A model generated the notes under the pieces. That model was not told the DNA's origin. It was given only the letters and a program-made list of their open reading frames with translations, and searched no databases. This document shows, in pieces, positions 16,971-26,268 of a stretch of 64,000 nt of DNA (positions are counted from its first letter, which is position 1; every line of letters begins with the position of its first letter). The DNA comes from Lentilactobacillus fungorum (GTDB lineage Bacteria > Bacillota > Bacilli > Lactobacillales > Lactobacillaceae), in NCBI RefSeq assembly GCF_016860605.1, contig NZ_BNJR01000017.1:124001-188000 (forward strand), written 5' to 3'. Both the position numbers and the translations under genes were made by a program.

Positions 16971-18410
16971 TTAAAAAGTAACCTTACCGACTGCTAACCC
17001 ATAAATGGTATAAATCGCAGCGATCACAATCAAGATCGCAAGGGTCATTTCAACGGGGCCAAATACTTTTTTGGCGTGGTTATCGCGTTTTTGTAGAATC
17101 CAAAATACTGGAATACCAGCAGCAAACAGCAATGACATTAATAAGAGATAATTAACCCCTGCTGCGAATAATAACCAGCAGGCATAGACGCTGGAGATAA
17201 TCCCAATCGTAATGTTGCCCGCACGACCTTTACCATGATCATCGTTGATTGAATACTTTAATTGGTAAAAGGCTGAAAAGGCATACGGAATCAAAATTGC
17301 GGCACTGGCAATTGAATAAAAGAAGTTATAAGCCTCGGCAGTAATGAGATACGTAAACATAAACAGCTCAACCAACACGTTAGTAACGGTTAATGACGTA
17401 ATCGGGGCGCCGTTGTTATTTTCCTTGGCGAACATTTTAGGGAAAGACCCTTCCTTGGCGGCTTCGTATGGCAATTGGCCAGCAAACATCGTCCAAGACA
17501 GCCAAGCACCAACCACTGAAATAATCAAGCCAAGATTAACGACAACTGATCCCCACTCACCAACAACGCTTTTAAGCAAATCAGCCATTGCCGGTTGGGT
17601 TAAATGAGACAACCCTGCTCGACTCATCACACCAAATGAGAGCAATGTTACTAACATATAAATCAAAATAACAGTGATAATGCCAAGAACGGTTGCTTTA
17701 CCGACATCCGAACGTTTGCGAGCCCGACCGGAAAAGACAACGGCTCCTTCAATACCGATAAACACCCAAACCGTTACCAACATCGTACTTTTAGCTTGCG
17801 ATAAGACATCCGCAAACTGAAACTTGCCAGTTGGCGTAAACCAAAAGTTACTGGTAAACATATTGAGCTTAAATGCAAACAAGACAATTAGAATAAATAA
17901 GAAGATTGGCACCAATTTGGCAATCGTAATCACAACATTGACAAATGATGCTGATTCAACACCGCGTAGAATCATAAAATGACAAGCCCATAAAATGAAG
18001 GAGGCAGCGATGATTGACCAAATATTTTGGCCGTTGCCAAAGATTGGCAGGAAATAAGCTACCGCACTCATTAGCAAAGTTGCGTAGCCGACATTCCCAA
18101 GCCAAGCAGATAGCCAATAGCCCCATGCAGAGTTGAAGCCCATGTACTTACCAAAGCCAGCCTCTGCATAACTATAAATTCCGGCATCAAGATCCGGACG
18201 CTTCATGATGAGGTTTTGAAAGGTTAATGCCAGCATTACCATCCCAATTGCGGTAATGATCCAGCCAATAATAATGGCACCCGGGCCGGCGCCAGCGGCC
18301 ATATCGTGCATGAGGTTAAATACCCCGCCGCCAATGATTGAACCGACAACAAGGCCAATTAATTCCAGCAAGCCTAACTTACCGTCTTTTTTCTCTTCCA
18401 TATGACTCAC
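16971..18410 (-). CDS. arcD: Arginine/ornithine antiporter (ArcD2, APC superfamily)
   Basis: Membrane transporter of 479 residues with about 12 hydrophobic helices. The helix-1 motif GSIIGGGVFNL and helix 2-3 MKRPDLDAGIYSYAEAGFG are the APC basic-amino-acid/polyamine antiporter pattern. Adjacent arcA-B-C genes point to exchange of arginine for ornithine. It closely resembles the second transporter at 20463-21905, so the cluster holds two paralogous antiporters. Last gene of the cluster, 7 bases after arcR. Which of the two has which substrate range cannot be told. Confidence 0.88.
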   Translation of the reverse strand: MSHMEEKKDGKLGLLELIGLVVGSIIGGGVFNLMHDMAAGAGPGAIIIGWIITAIGMVMLALTFQNLIMKRPDLDAGIYSYAEAGFGKYMGFNSAWGYWLSAWLGNVGYATLLMSAVAYFLPIFGNGQNIWSIIAASFILWACHFMILRGVESASFVNVVITIAKLVPIFLFILIVLFAFKLNMFTSNFWFTPTGKFQFADVLSQAKSTMLVTVWVFIGIEGAVVFSGRARKRSDVGKATVLGIITVILIYMLVTLLSFGVMSRAGLSHLTQPAMADLLKSVVGEWGSVVVNLGLIISVVGAWLSWTMFAGQLPYEAAKEGSFPKMFAKENNNGAPITSLTVTNVLVELFMFTYLITAEAYNFFYSIASAAILIPYAFSAFYQLKYSINDDHGKGRAGNITIGIISSVYACWLLFAAGVNYLLLMSLLFAAGIPVFWILQKRDNHAKKVFGPVEMTLAILIVIAAIYTIYGLAVGKVTF

Positions 18411-18417
18411 TCCTCTT

Positions 18418-19119
18418 TTAGGTAGATGATTGATCTCTAACTAAAATTTTGAAATACTTTCGATTGTATTGGATCTTGTTTTCTTTAACCAATTGCTGAA
18501 CCATTTGACTAGTCGTTTCGCGAGTTGTGCCACTCACTTTCGATAATTCAATCAAAGTCATTGGATAAGGAATCAAGATCGTCCCATCTTCTTGATCATC
18601 TCCAATTTGTTGGCCTAAAAACCAAATAGCGTTCCATACTCTGGCTTTGGCGCTAGTTGTGACCATTTCCTGTAATTGTGTTTCCGCCATGTTAATAATT
18701 CGACTCATCTCACGGATCGCATTCACCATGAGTTCGGGAGTTGCCCGCAAGACTTCCTCATATAATGGCATTGGCATTTCCAGAAGCTTCACCTCAGTCA
18801 TACTTTCAACGGTGTACGCATAGTATTCATCGTCAAACAGGCCAATATATGGGAAAGCTTTATTCTGGCGAACATATAAATAAAGTTGTTCTTCACCATC
18901 TTCATTCCAGTGAAATGACTTAACGACGCCATCAACTAAATAATAAAAGTTATTTCGAGGGTCCCCTTGATCGAATAAAATCTGTCCGCGGTGATAGCTT
19001 TTTACCTTTGTCGCCGCGATCAACTTCTCAATGTTCTCATCAGTCAACGGGCCAAATTCTGGATGGGTTCGCAGCTTATCTGCGTCTAGTTGATCTACAT
19101 GCTTATTTTTCATAATCAT
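18418..19119 (-). CDS. arcR: Crp/Fnr-family regulator ArcR
   Basis: Transcriptional activator of the arginine deiminase pathway in Gram-positive bacteria. The 233 residues have a cyclic-nucleotide-binding-like domain (GQILFDQGDPRNNFYYLVDGVV, residues about 45-70) and a C-terminal winged helix with LIELSKVSGTTRETTSQMVQQL near residue 195. No Fnr-type cysteine cluster is seen at the N-terminus. The start is one of two nearby ATGs (19119 or 19113) after GGGGAG. It lies between arcT and arcD2 and so is cotranscribed with the genes it likely controls. Confidence 0.88.
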   Translation of the reverse strand: MIMKNKHVDQLDADKLRTHPEFGPLTDENIEKLIAATKVKSYHRGQILFDQGDPRNNFYYLVDGVVKSFHWNEDGEEQLYLYVRQNKAFPYIGLFDDEYYAYTVESMTEVKLLEMPMPLYEEVLRATPELMVNAIREMSRIINMAETQLQEMVTTSAKARVWNAIWFLGQQIGDDQEDGTILIPYPMTLIELSKVSGTTRETTSQMVQQLVKENKIQYNRKYFKILVRDQSST

Positions 19120-19324
19120 TAATCTCCCCAAAAACGGTTATCTCATCAAGAAAAGGGTCCCCCACGAATCGCTTCGGTAATCAATCCCTAAAAGCATCGC
19201 TTGGTCTTCAATTTCCCAACTAACACCCATTATAAATCCTAAGCGTCAATTAAAGACACCCAGATTCAAATCAGCACTGATGAGTGACTATTCTTGGGGT
19301 TAAACATTTGCAGAAAGTCACCGA

Positions 19325-20443
19325 TTAATCATATTGTCTCAAAAATAGCGACAATCGCTTGAGGCCTTCACGCAACGTTTCTTCTGGAGCGCAGTATCCA
19401 AGTCGAACGTGTCCGGGCATATCAAATCGATTTCCCGGAACAAGCAACACACCCTGTTCCTTAAGTAATCGAATACAGAATTGCTCAATGTCTACTGGCA
19501 CGTCCAATTTAGGAAACGATGTTGACACAGCCTGGGGCATAATGACACTTGCTCGTGGCTCGGAATCAATCCACTGCTTATAAATTTTTAAGTTAGTTAA
19601 AACGAGTTGGCGATTCCTTGCCAAAATCTTATCCCGATTCTTCAAAATATAGGTTGCCAGCATATCATTAAAAACACCGCAGCAAATCATCGTATAGTCT
19701 CGATACTTCCTAAACAAATCAGCTAATTCATGATTAGTTGCTGTCCAGCCAACTCGAATTCCTGGAACTGAATAAGTCTTTGACAATGAGTTGGTGGCAA
19801 TTCCTTTATCATACAAGTCAACAATTGACACAAATTTGCTTGGATCATCCAAGGGTAAATAAACTTCATCTACTAAAACATAAGCACCAACCGACTTGGC
19901 GATCTCAACTACTTGCTCCAAGAAGTCCCGATTGAGGATTGTTCCGGTTGGGTTATTGGCATTATTTAAGCAAATCAATTTCGTATCCGGTCGAATTAAT
20001 TGCTTTAATTCAGCAATGTCCGGGTACCAATCAGCTTCTTCATGAATATGCCAATAGTCAACCTCTGCGCCCAGCGATTTAGGGATATCGTATAGCTGTT
20101 GGTAAGAAGGATATTCCGAAATAACATGATCCCCAGGTTGGACAAGCGCGTATAACGCTAAATGATTAGCTCCGGTTGCGCCATTTGTTTGCAGGACGTT
20201 GTCCGGTGAAACATGGTCATATAATTTAGCCACTTCTTGCTTAAATTCTGGTGATCCTTCAATCCAGCCGTAGTTCATCTTTTGCTTGTTAAGCAAGTCA
20301 TAAAACGTTTGGCCGTTTTGACCATCTAAATCTAAAATTTCTTGCATTGTCATTGACGCAATGGTACTTTGCGCAATGTCATAAGTGGCCTTTTTCTCCC
20401 AGACATTTAACCATTCTTCAACCCCAAATCCAGCAATTTGCAT
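19325..20443 (-). CDS. arcT: ArcT-type aminotransferase
   Basis: PLP-dependent class I/II aminotransferase of 372 residues. Visible landmarks are NNANNPTG near residue 165, DEVYLPL near residue 198 and the Schiff-base lysine in NSLSKTYSVPGIRVGW near residue 225, then a C-terminal arginine segment PGHVRLGY. Genes of this type, called arcT, accompany arcABC in several lactic acid bacteria; the physiological reaction is not established. It starts with ATG at 20443 after GGAGG, 20 bases downstream of arcD, so the two are cotranscribed. Confidence 0.87.
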   Translation of the reverse strand: MQIAGFGVEEWLNVWEKKATYDIAQSTIASMTMQEILDLDGQNGQTFYDLLNKQKMNYGWIEGSPEFKQEVAKLYDHVSPDNVLQTNGATGANHLALYALVQPGDHVISEYPSYQQLYDIPKSLGAEVDYWHIHEEADWYPDIAELKQLIRPDTKLICLNNANNPTGTILNRDFLEQVVEIAKSVGAYVLVDEVYLPLDDPSKFVSIVDLYDKGIATNSLSKTYSVPGIRVGWTATNHELADLFRKYRDYTMICCGVFNDMLATYILKNRDKILARNRQLVLTNLKIYKQWIDSEPRASVIMPQAVSTSFPKLDVPVDIEQFCIRLLKEQGVLLVPGNRFDMPGHVRLGYCAPEETLREGLKRLSLFLRQYD

Positions 20444-20462
20444 TTGATTTCCCTCCAGTGTT

Positions 20463-21905
20463 TTAAACGGATATTTTACCTACTACCAATAATACAACAC
20501 TCACAATCGCCCCAAGCGCAATTAAGCTAGTCATGGCCCATTCGGATTTTGATAACCATTGGGTAGCACCGGCATCTTTACGGGCTTTTGCATAGAAGAA
20601 TATTCCAGGAATATAGGCAATAAAGCATAACAAAACATATTGAAGCCCGGCAAGTGTGATGCCAACAACTTGGAATAAAAAGGCAATTAGGCCAATCACC
20701 AGTTGCTTAAAACTCCCTTTTTCGTGGATATGCTGCCAAGATAGCTTAATTTGATAAGCGGCGACGAAAATATAACAAATCACAATGGCCGCCGTACAAA
20801 GTGAATAAGCAAAATTGTAGGCTTTTTCAGTGAATAGCAGTGTAAAGAGAAAAAGTTGGATCAAAACAGCCGTTAACACGAGAGAGAAAGTTGGGGCCCG
20901 GTGTTTATTTTCCCGGCCAAATATTGGCGGTAATAATTTTCGGTTTGTCATTAGCCGCATCGTTTCAGCTGGTAACATTGTCCAGGATAACCAGGATCCT
21001 AGGATGGAGATAATTAAGCCGATACTAATAAAGATGCCGCCCCAATTTCCTACCATATCGTTAAAAATATAAACCATAGCTGGTTGGTGAATGGTTGCTA
21101 GTTCACCCCTTGTTAAATAACCATAAGGCAAGACAGACGCCAATACATAAATTAGCAACAAGCACAAAAGTCCCAAAATTGTCGCCCGGCCCGCATCAGA
21201 CTTCTTTTTTGCCCGCGATGACATCATTGCGGCGCCTTCAATTCCAACAAAAACCCACATCATCACCATCATACAATTCTTGATCTGAGTGCCAACTCCT
21301 TGACCACCATCAAAATGGCCACTGAGGTTATTCCAGAACATGGACGTAAATAAATTGCCTTTGAACAAAATAATGGCAACAACAATAAAAGTGAACAGTG
21401 GAATTAATTTACAAATCGTTACAATGGCATTCAAAATTGCGGCGCTTTCAACTCCTTGATTCACAATATAAGTGAGGGCCCAAGAAGCAATACTGGCCGC
21501 TAAAATTGACGGCAAATTTTGCCCGGACTTAAATATTGGGAAGAAATAACCGATCGAGCTCATCATAACGGTCGCAAAGGCCACGTTACCCAACCAGGCA
21601 GACAACCAATAGCCCCAGCCACTAATAAAGCCGGCATACTGGCCAAAACCCGCTTCAGCATAGGCAAACACGCCTTCAAGATCAGGGCGCTTCATAACTA
21701 AATTGTTTAAGGACAGCGATAGCATTAAAATTCCAACACCGACAATCAACCATGCAATCAATGCAGGCCCTGGAGAAGCTGCATGAGCTAGATCGGAGGT
21801 CAATGCAAAGATACCCGAACCAATGGAAGACGTCACAACCGTTGCAACTAACGCTGGCAGGCCAATACCATTGGCGTTGCCATTTAAATTAACATCTTTT
21901 TCCAT
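20463..21905 (-). CDS. arcD: Arginine/ornithine antiporter (ArcD1, APC superfamily)
   Basis: Second transporter of the cluster, 480 residues, about 12 hydrophobic helices. It shares with ArcD2 the helix-1 SSIGSGIFAL motif, MKRPDLEGVFAYAEAGFGQY and ISGWGYWLSAWLGNVAFAT. The substitution of GG by SG in helix 1 and different loops show that it is not a recent duplication. The ATG at 21905 has AAAGGA eight bases upstream. Likely function: uptake of arginine against ornithine to feed ArcA. Confidence 0.88.
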   Translation of the reverse strand: MEKDVNLNGNANGIGLPALVATVVTSSIGSGIFALTSDLAHAASPGPALIAWLIVGVGILMLSLSLNNLVMKRPDLEGVFAYAEAGFGQYAGFISGWGYWLSAWLGNVAFATVMMSSIGYFFPIFKSGQNLPSILAASIASWALTYIVNQGVESAAILNAIVTICKLIPLFTFIVVAIILFKGNLFTSMFWNNLSGHFDGGQGVGTQIKNCMMVMMWVFVGIEGAAMMSSRAKKKSDAGRATILGLLCLLLIYVLASVLPYGYLTRGELATIHQPAMVYIFNDMVGNWGGIFISIGLIISILGSWLSWTMLPAETMRLMTNRKLLPPIFGRENKHRAPTFSLVLTAVLIQLFLFTLLFTEKAYNFAYSLCTAAIVICYIFVAAYQIKLSWQHIHEKGSFKQLVIGLIAFLFQVVGITLAGLQYVLLCFIAYIPGIFFYAKARKDAGATQWLSKSEWAMTSLIALGAIVSVVLLVVGKISV

Positions 21906-22060
21906 CACAGTAGTCCTTTCGAGTACTAACGAGGCAAAGGGAATTCTCTTAAAGACCCATTTTCATAACAAGAGATCTCAGCCATTTACCTCAGGGGCTT
22001 TGTCATATCTCAACTAACTAAATTTTACATCCGTAACGTTAGGTCTATATACTAAACAGC

Positions 22061-23014
22061 TTATACTTTCGACGGCTCTGGCTTAATCACTGTCCCGCTA
22101 CCGTTTTCAATGAACCCTTCAATATTATCAAGTGCAGTAACCACCGCCTCTTTTCCAGTCGCCTTCACGAAGTCCATCGCTGCTTGAACTTTTGGCAGCA
22201 TACTTCCTGGCGCAAATTGGTTTTCACCAACAAATTTTTCTAATTCGCTAACCGTCACCGCTTCAAGTTTTTGTTGATTTGGTTGGTTAAAGTTAACAAA
22301 GATATGGTCAACTGCCGTCAAAATAATCAAGGCATCGGCACCGACTAGCTCAGCTAGTTTTTCGCTTGCAAAGTCTTTGTCAATCACTGCTTCTTTACCC
22401 ACCAACTGAGAACCGTTGCTAACCACCGGGATTCCGCCGCCACCTACTGAAATTGGAACAATGCCAGCGTCAACAAGCGTATTAACCGCCTCAGTCTCCA
22501 CAACCCCAATTGGCTTAGGAGATGGAACAACTCGGCGATAACCTCGGCCAGAATCTTCAACAAACGTAAAATCAGGATTTTGTTTCTTAGCTAAATCAGC
22601 TTCATCTTTATTCATAAATGGTCCAATTGGCTTAGTCGGGTGGCTAAATGCCGGGTCATCGGCACTTACTTCTACTTGGGTGACAACCGTTGCAACTGTT
22701 TTATTCAAGCCCTTTTCCTTGATAACCTGATTCATTGCATTTTGCATCCAATAGCCAATGCTTCCTTGAGTCATTGCAACTGCTGTATCAAGTGGCATTT
22801 CTGGGTTATCCTCGGTACTGCCAGCAGCTTGTTGAAGTAATAAATTACCAACTTGGGGGCCATTTCCATGCGAAATAATCAGTTGATCACCGTTTTCAAT
22901 GAACTTAACCAAGTGTTCTGCTGTATCACGTAACGCTTGCTGTTGGGCTGCGGCAGAAGCGTCTTTAGATAAAATGGCATTGCCGCCCAGTGCAACTACT
23001 ATTTTCCGTCCCAT
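22061..23014 (-). CDS. arcC: Carbamate kinase
   Basis: Last enzyme of the arginine deiminase pathway: carbamoyl phosphate plus ADP gives ATP, CO2 and ammonia. The 317 residues open with [29 protein letters not shown] near residue 55, SVGGGGIPV near residue 210, and a [12 protein letters not shown] segment are typical. The ATG at 23014 has AAGGAG with good spacing; the frame continues upstream to 23128 but runs through a terminator-like hairpin, so the longer version is rejected. Follows arcB, from which it is separated by that hairpin. Confidence 0.95.
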   Translation of the reverse strand: MGRKIVVALGGNAILSKDASAAAQQQALRDTAEHLVKFIENGDQLIISHGNGPQVGNLLLQQAAGSTEDNPEMPLDTAVAMTQGSIGYWMQNAMNQVIKEKGLNKTVATVVTQVEVSADDPAFSHPTKPIGPFMNKDEADLAKKQNPDFTFVEDSGRGYRRVVPSPKPIGVVETEAVNTLVDAGIVPISVGGGGIPVVSNGSQLVGKEAVIDKDFASEKLAELVGADALIILTAVDHIFVNFNQPNQQKLEAVTVSELEKFVGENQFAPGSMLPKVQAAMDFVKATGKEAVVTALDNIEGFIENGSGTVIKPEPSKV

Positions 23015-23032
23015 AAATTTCTCCTTCTTTCT

Positions 23033-23083
23033 TAAAAAATAAAAGGGACTGGGACAAAACAATTGTTTTGCTGCCAGTCCCTC
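23033..23083 (-). terminator. Terminator-like hairpin between arcB and arcC
   Basis: On the minus strand AGGGACTGG...CAAAAC-aatt-GTTTTG...CCAGTCCCT is followed by TTTTATTTTTT. It stands between arcB and arcC in the transcript and would reduce read-through into arcC unless processed or antiterminated. Confidence 0.75.
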
Positions 23084-23267
23084 AGATTGTTTGACTAAGT
23101 TTTCTTGGAGGTTCAAGTTTGTGTGCAATCAGTAGATACCGTTCTACCTCATTGCAATTTATTCATAAGCAATTTTCAACAGCCTTTGACACTAATCGGA
23201 TCAACTAACCAAAGAGTCGGGATTAAAAATACAACCCATCGAACCTATCTAGTGGTTTGGCACCTAT

Positions 23268-24299
23268 TTAAACCTTTGGAATAAAGAGGTTGCCTAATGT
23301 GGCTGCCATCATTGCTTTAATTGAGTGCATTCGGTTTTCAGCTTCCTCAAATTGACGAGCATACTTACTGGTGAACACTTCATCAGTAACTTCCATTTCA
23401 GTAATGCCATATTTTTCTTCGATTTCTTTACCATATTCGGTTTCAGTATTATGGAATGCAGGCAAGCAATGCATGAAGATCAACTGATCATCAGGTGTGC
23501 CGGTTTTCTTCAGTGCAGCCATATTGACCTGATATGGGGTTAATAACTTAACGCGCTCTTCCCAGTTGCTTTCACCCATTGATACCCATACGTCAGTATA
23601 AACGATATTTGAACCCTTCATACCTTCATCAAGATCATCGGTAATCAACAGCTTTGCGCCTGACTTCTCAGCGAATCCCTTGGCAATATTTTGAATTTCA
23701 TCTGTTGGGAACAATTCTTTTGGCGACACAATGTGAATGTTCACACCTAGAATGGCACCAGTAACTAACAATGAATTGGCAACGTTGTTTCGGCCATCGC
23801 CCATAAAGGTTAAAGTTAAGCCTTGAAGTTTACCAAAGTTTTCTTTGACCGTCATAAAATCAGCTAACATTTGAGTTGGGTGCCATTCATCTGTCAACCC
23901 GTTCCAAACCGGAACACCACTATCCCGAGCTAAAATTTCAGCATCACTTTGTTTGAATCCCCGGAACTCGATCCCATCAAACATACTACCAAGAACCTTA
24001 GCAGTATCTGAAGTCGACTCCTTCTTACCTAATTGGATGTCACCCGAACCCAAGTATTCTGGGTGGGCACCAAGATCAATTGCAGCAGTGGTAAATGCTG
24101 AACGGGTTCGTGTTGATGACTTTTCAAATAGAAGCGCAATGTTTTTTCCTTCTAAATAGTGATGCGGAATACCAGCTTTTTTCAAGGCTTTGAGATGTAA
24201 TCCAAAGTCAATTAGATATTCCAGCTCTGAAGCTGTGAAGTCTTTTTCTGCTAATACGCTACGTCCTTGAAATACGTTTTGTCTGAAGTCTTTTGTCAT
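23268..24299 (-). CDS. arcB: Ornithine carbamoyltransferase, catabolic
   Basis: Converts citrulline and phosphate to ornithine and carbamoyl phosphate in the arginine deiminase pathway. The 343 residues show the carbamoyl-phosphate site SSTRTRSAF near residue 60, the [13 protein letters not shown] nucleotide-fold turn near residue 165, the ornithine-loop DVWVSMGES near residue 240 and the catalytic HCLPAFH near residue 278. The length and C-terminal [12 protein letters not shown] match catabolic enzymes. AAGGAG precedes the ATG. The gap from arcA is 204 bases and holds a strong hairpin. Confidence 0.95.
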   Translation of the reverse strand: MTKDFRQNVFQGRSVLAEKDFTASELEYLIDFGLHLKALKKAGIPHHYLEGKNIALLFEKSSTRTRSAFTTAAIDLGAHPEYLGSGDIQLGKKESTSDTAKVLGSMFDGIEFRGFKQSDAEILARDSGVPVWNGLTDEWHPTQMLADFMTVKENFGKLQGLTLTFMGDGRNNVANSLLVTGAILGVNIHIVSPKELFPTDEIQNIAKGFAEKSGAKLLITDDLDEGMKGSNIVYTDVWVSMGESNWEERVKLLTPYQVNMAALKKTGTPDDQLIFMHCLPAFHNTETEYGKEIEEKYGITEMEVTDEVFTSKYARQFEEAENRMHSIKAMMAATLGNLFIPKV

Positions 24300-24407
24300 A
24301 ATCGATTCTCCTTGATAATTTGTTTGGGTACTGAATAATCAAATACCATGATAACCTTTCATTGTAGCAAGCTGCCTATTAAGCATTGGTCAGCGGCGTA
24401 TAAGCGC

Positions 24408-24445
24408 CTTAACTTTAAGCCCAAAACCATGGGCTTAAAGTTAAG
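24408..24445. promoter_or_regulatory. Perfect 15-bp stem-loop between arcA and arcB
   Basis: CTTAACTTTAAGCCC and GGGCTTAAAGTTAAG form a perfect stem with an 8-base loop. No T-run follows on the minus strand, so it is less like a terminator than an mRNA processing or stabilising element between the two cistrons. Confidence 0.75.
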
Positions 24446-24503
24446 GAGGTAGCTATTTTAACGCCTGACCTACTTGGTAATTGTTAACCATCGGTTTTAT
24501 CAA

Positions 24504-25739
24504 CTAGATATCTTCTCTCACAATTGGGCAGCTCATGCAACGTGGACCCCCACGTCCTCTTGACAACTCGCTTGAGATAACTTCCAGTACTTTGAGACCG
24601 TGTTTTCTAAGCAAGTCATTTGATACGTAGTTTCTATTGTAGGTAACAACAACGCCTGGCGCAATTGCCAAAGTGTTTGAGCCATCGTTCCATTGTTCAC
24701 GGCCAGCAATAATCGGATCACCACCGCCCGTTGGAATTAAATCTAAGTCATCGAGCTTTAATGCATCCTTCAAAACCGCTTTTAAGTCGGTCCGGTGTTC
24801 AAGATGAAGTTCACCTTCATTTTTGCCTGGTGTAATCGTCCAAGTATCGATGTGGCCACCTTCGCCTAAAATTCCTGGATGAACAGTGAATTGATCGTAA
24901 TTAATCATTGTAAACACAGTATCTAAATGCATCATTGCATGATTGTGTGGAATCTTAATTGCAATAACGGTGTCAAAATGCCCGTCTTTAAATAAATTCT
25001 TGGCAATGTCTTGAATGGCATCAGCAGAAGTTCGTTGTGAAACCCCGATTGCCATCACGTGATCATTCAGGACTAATTCATCGCCGCCTTCAATTCGAGT
25101 GTCGTGATTGCGGTCACGCCATACATGGATGCCCTTGTTTGCAAATCGTGGATGATACTTAATCACAATTTCATTAAACAATGACTCGCGTTGCCGGGCT
25201 GGGTAAGTCATATGATTGATACTCAAGCCTTCACCAATACATGCCGATGGATCACGGGTAAAGTAAAGGTTAGGCATTGGGTCCATATAGAATTGATAAT
25301 CTTCAGTTTCGGCAGCACTGACTAAGTCTGTTGGAACGAAGTCAACTTCGTTCTTCCGAATCCCTTCCATGATCTTATTGACCATGTCTTGATTATTCAT
25401 ACTGCCCAAGTAGTCTTTTAAGGCATCATGGATTGTGCCTGTCGCATATCCAGATTCGGTTAACATTTGCTCTAAGAAATCGTCTCGAACTTTGTCACCA
25501 CCAGCATCTAATGCTTCAGCGGCTAGTTTTTCCAGATAAAGGACTTCAATCCCATTATCTCGAAGTGTATCGGCAAAGTAATCATGCTCCTTTTGAGCAA
25601 TTGGTAAATATGGAATATCATCGAACAGTAAGCGTGGCATCATTTCCGGGGTGAAATTTTCAATTTCCCTACCAGGTCGTTTCAGTAAAACTGTTTTGAG
25701 CTTACCGATTTCAGATGTTACATGAATTGGACTTGTCAT
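24504..25739 (-). CDS. arcA: Arginine deiminase
   Basis: First enzyme of the pathway: arginine to citrulline and ammonia. The 411 residues contain LYFTRDPSA near residue 160, the catalytic cluster EGGDELVL near residue 217 and HLDTVF near residue 270, and the nucleophile cysteine in MSCPIVRED at the C-terminus. The ATG at 25739 has GGAGG; an upstream in-frame start would lie before this site. First gene of the arc cluster. A cre-like site 50 bases upstream suggests catabolite repression, and ArcR and ArgR are encoded nearby. Confidence 0.96.
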   Translation of the reverse strand: MTSPIHVTSEIGKLKTVLLKRPGREIENFTPEMMPRLLFDDIPYLPIAQKEHDYFADTLRDNGIEVLYLEKLAAEALDAGGDKVRDDFLEQMLTESGYATGTIHDALKDYLGSMNNQDMVNKIMEGIRKNEVDFVPTDLVSAAETEDYQFYMDPMPNLYFTRDPSACIGEGLSINHMTYPARQRESLFNEIVIKYHPRFANKGIHVWRDRNHDTRIEGGDELVLNDHVMAIGVSQRTSADAIQDIAKNLFKDGHFDTVIAIKIPHNHAMMHLDTVFTMINYDQFTVHPGILGEGGHIDTWTITPGKNEGELHLEHRTDLKAVLKDALKLDDLDLIPTGGGDPIIAGREQWNDGSNTLAIAPGVVVTYNRNYVSNDLLRKHGLKVLEVISSELSRGRGGPRCMSCPIVREDI

Positions 25740-25787
25740 TCTTGTTACCTCCTCTTCCTTTGAGTACAATTACATCATAGTCTTTTT

Positions 25788-25801
25788 TGGAAACGCTATC
25801 G
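25788..25801 (+). promoter_or_regulatory. Candidate cre (CcpA site) upstream of arcA
   Basis: TGGAAACGCTATCG matches the consensus TGWAARCGYTWNCW in 12 of 14 positions. It lies about 50 bases before the arcA start, where CcpA would block transcription. Catabolite control of arc genes is known in other LAB; binding here is inferred. Confidence 0.55.
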
Positions 25802-26268
25802 TACATTTTTTATCATCAAAAATGCGAGATTTTTAACAAAATTAGTGCACAATATCTGAAGGCATTTTATTATTAATTTTTTTATTTAATCATCCCTTCA
25901 CAAGTTAGCATAACCGGTTTTTTATACAATGTCTATTAATAAGATTAGAAGATAATTTTTTGATTAGAATATCAAAAAAGCGGTAGTCCACCGATTTTCC
26001 CTCAAATCCACACTAACATTCTCATCTATTCAGTATAAATATTTCTGGCTTTCATAAAATATTCACAACTATTAACCAAAAAATTCATAAGTTTATCTGG
26101 GGGGAGTTCGTTAATTACCAAGTAAATTTTTAACCATCAATTGTAAAAAAGTTGCAACATAAAAGACACCAAGATAACATTATTTTCAATATTATTAAAT
26201 TCTATCCGATTGCTTGCCATTACTCCTGCTAAAAGTAACAATTAAATTAGCATTGAGGAGGGACTTTC
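25802..26268. other. AT-rich divergent intergenic region arcA/yfhO
   Basis: Nearly 470 very AT-rich bases between divergent genes. It must hold both promoters, but I cannot pick convincing -35/-10 pairs. A few stretches such as GATGATTAAATAAAAAAATT (minus, near 25880) resemble ARG boxes for ArgR; AT-richness makes this weak. No open frame of note. Confidence 0.35.

Noticed and set aside
22061-23128. Longer arcC with an N-terminal extension
   Set aside because: The extension is encoded by a terminator hairpin; the ATG at 23014 has an AAGGAG ribosome site and gives the normal carbamate kinase N-terminus.
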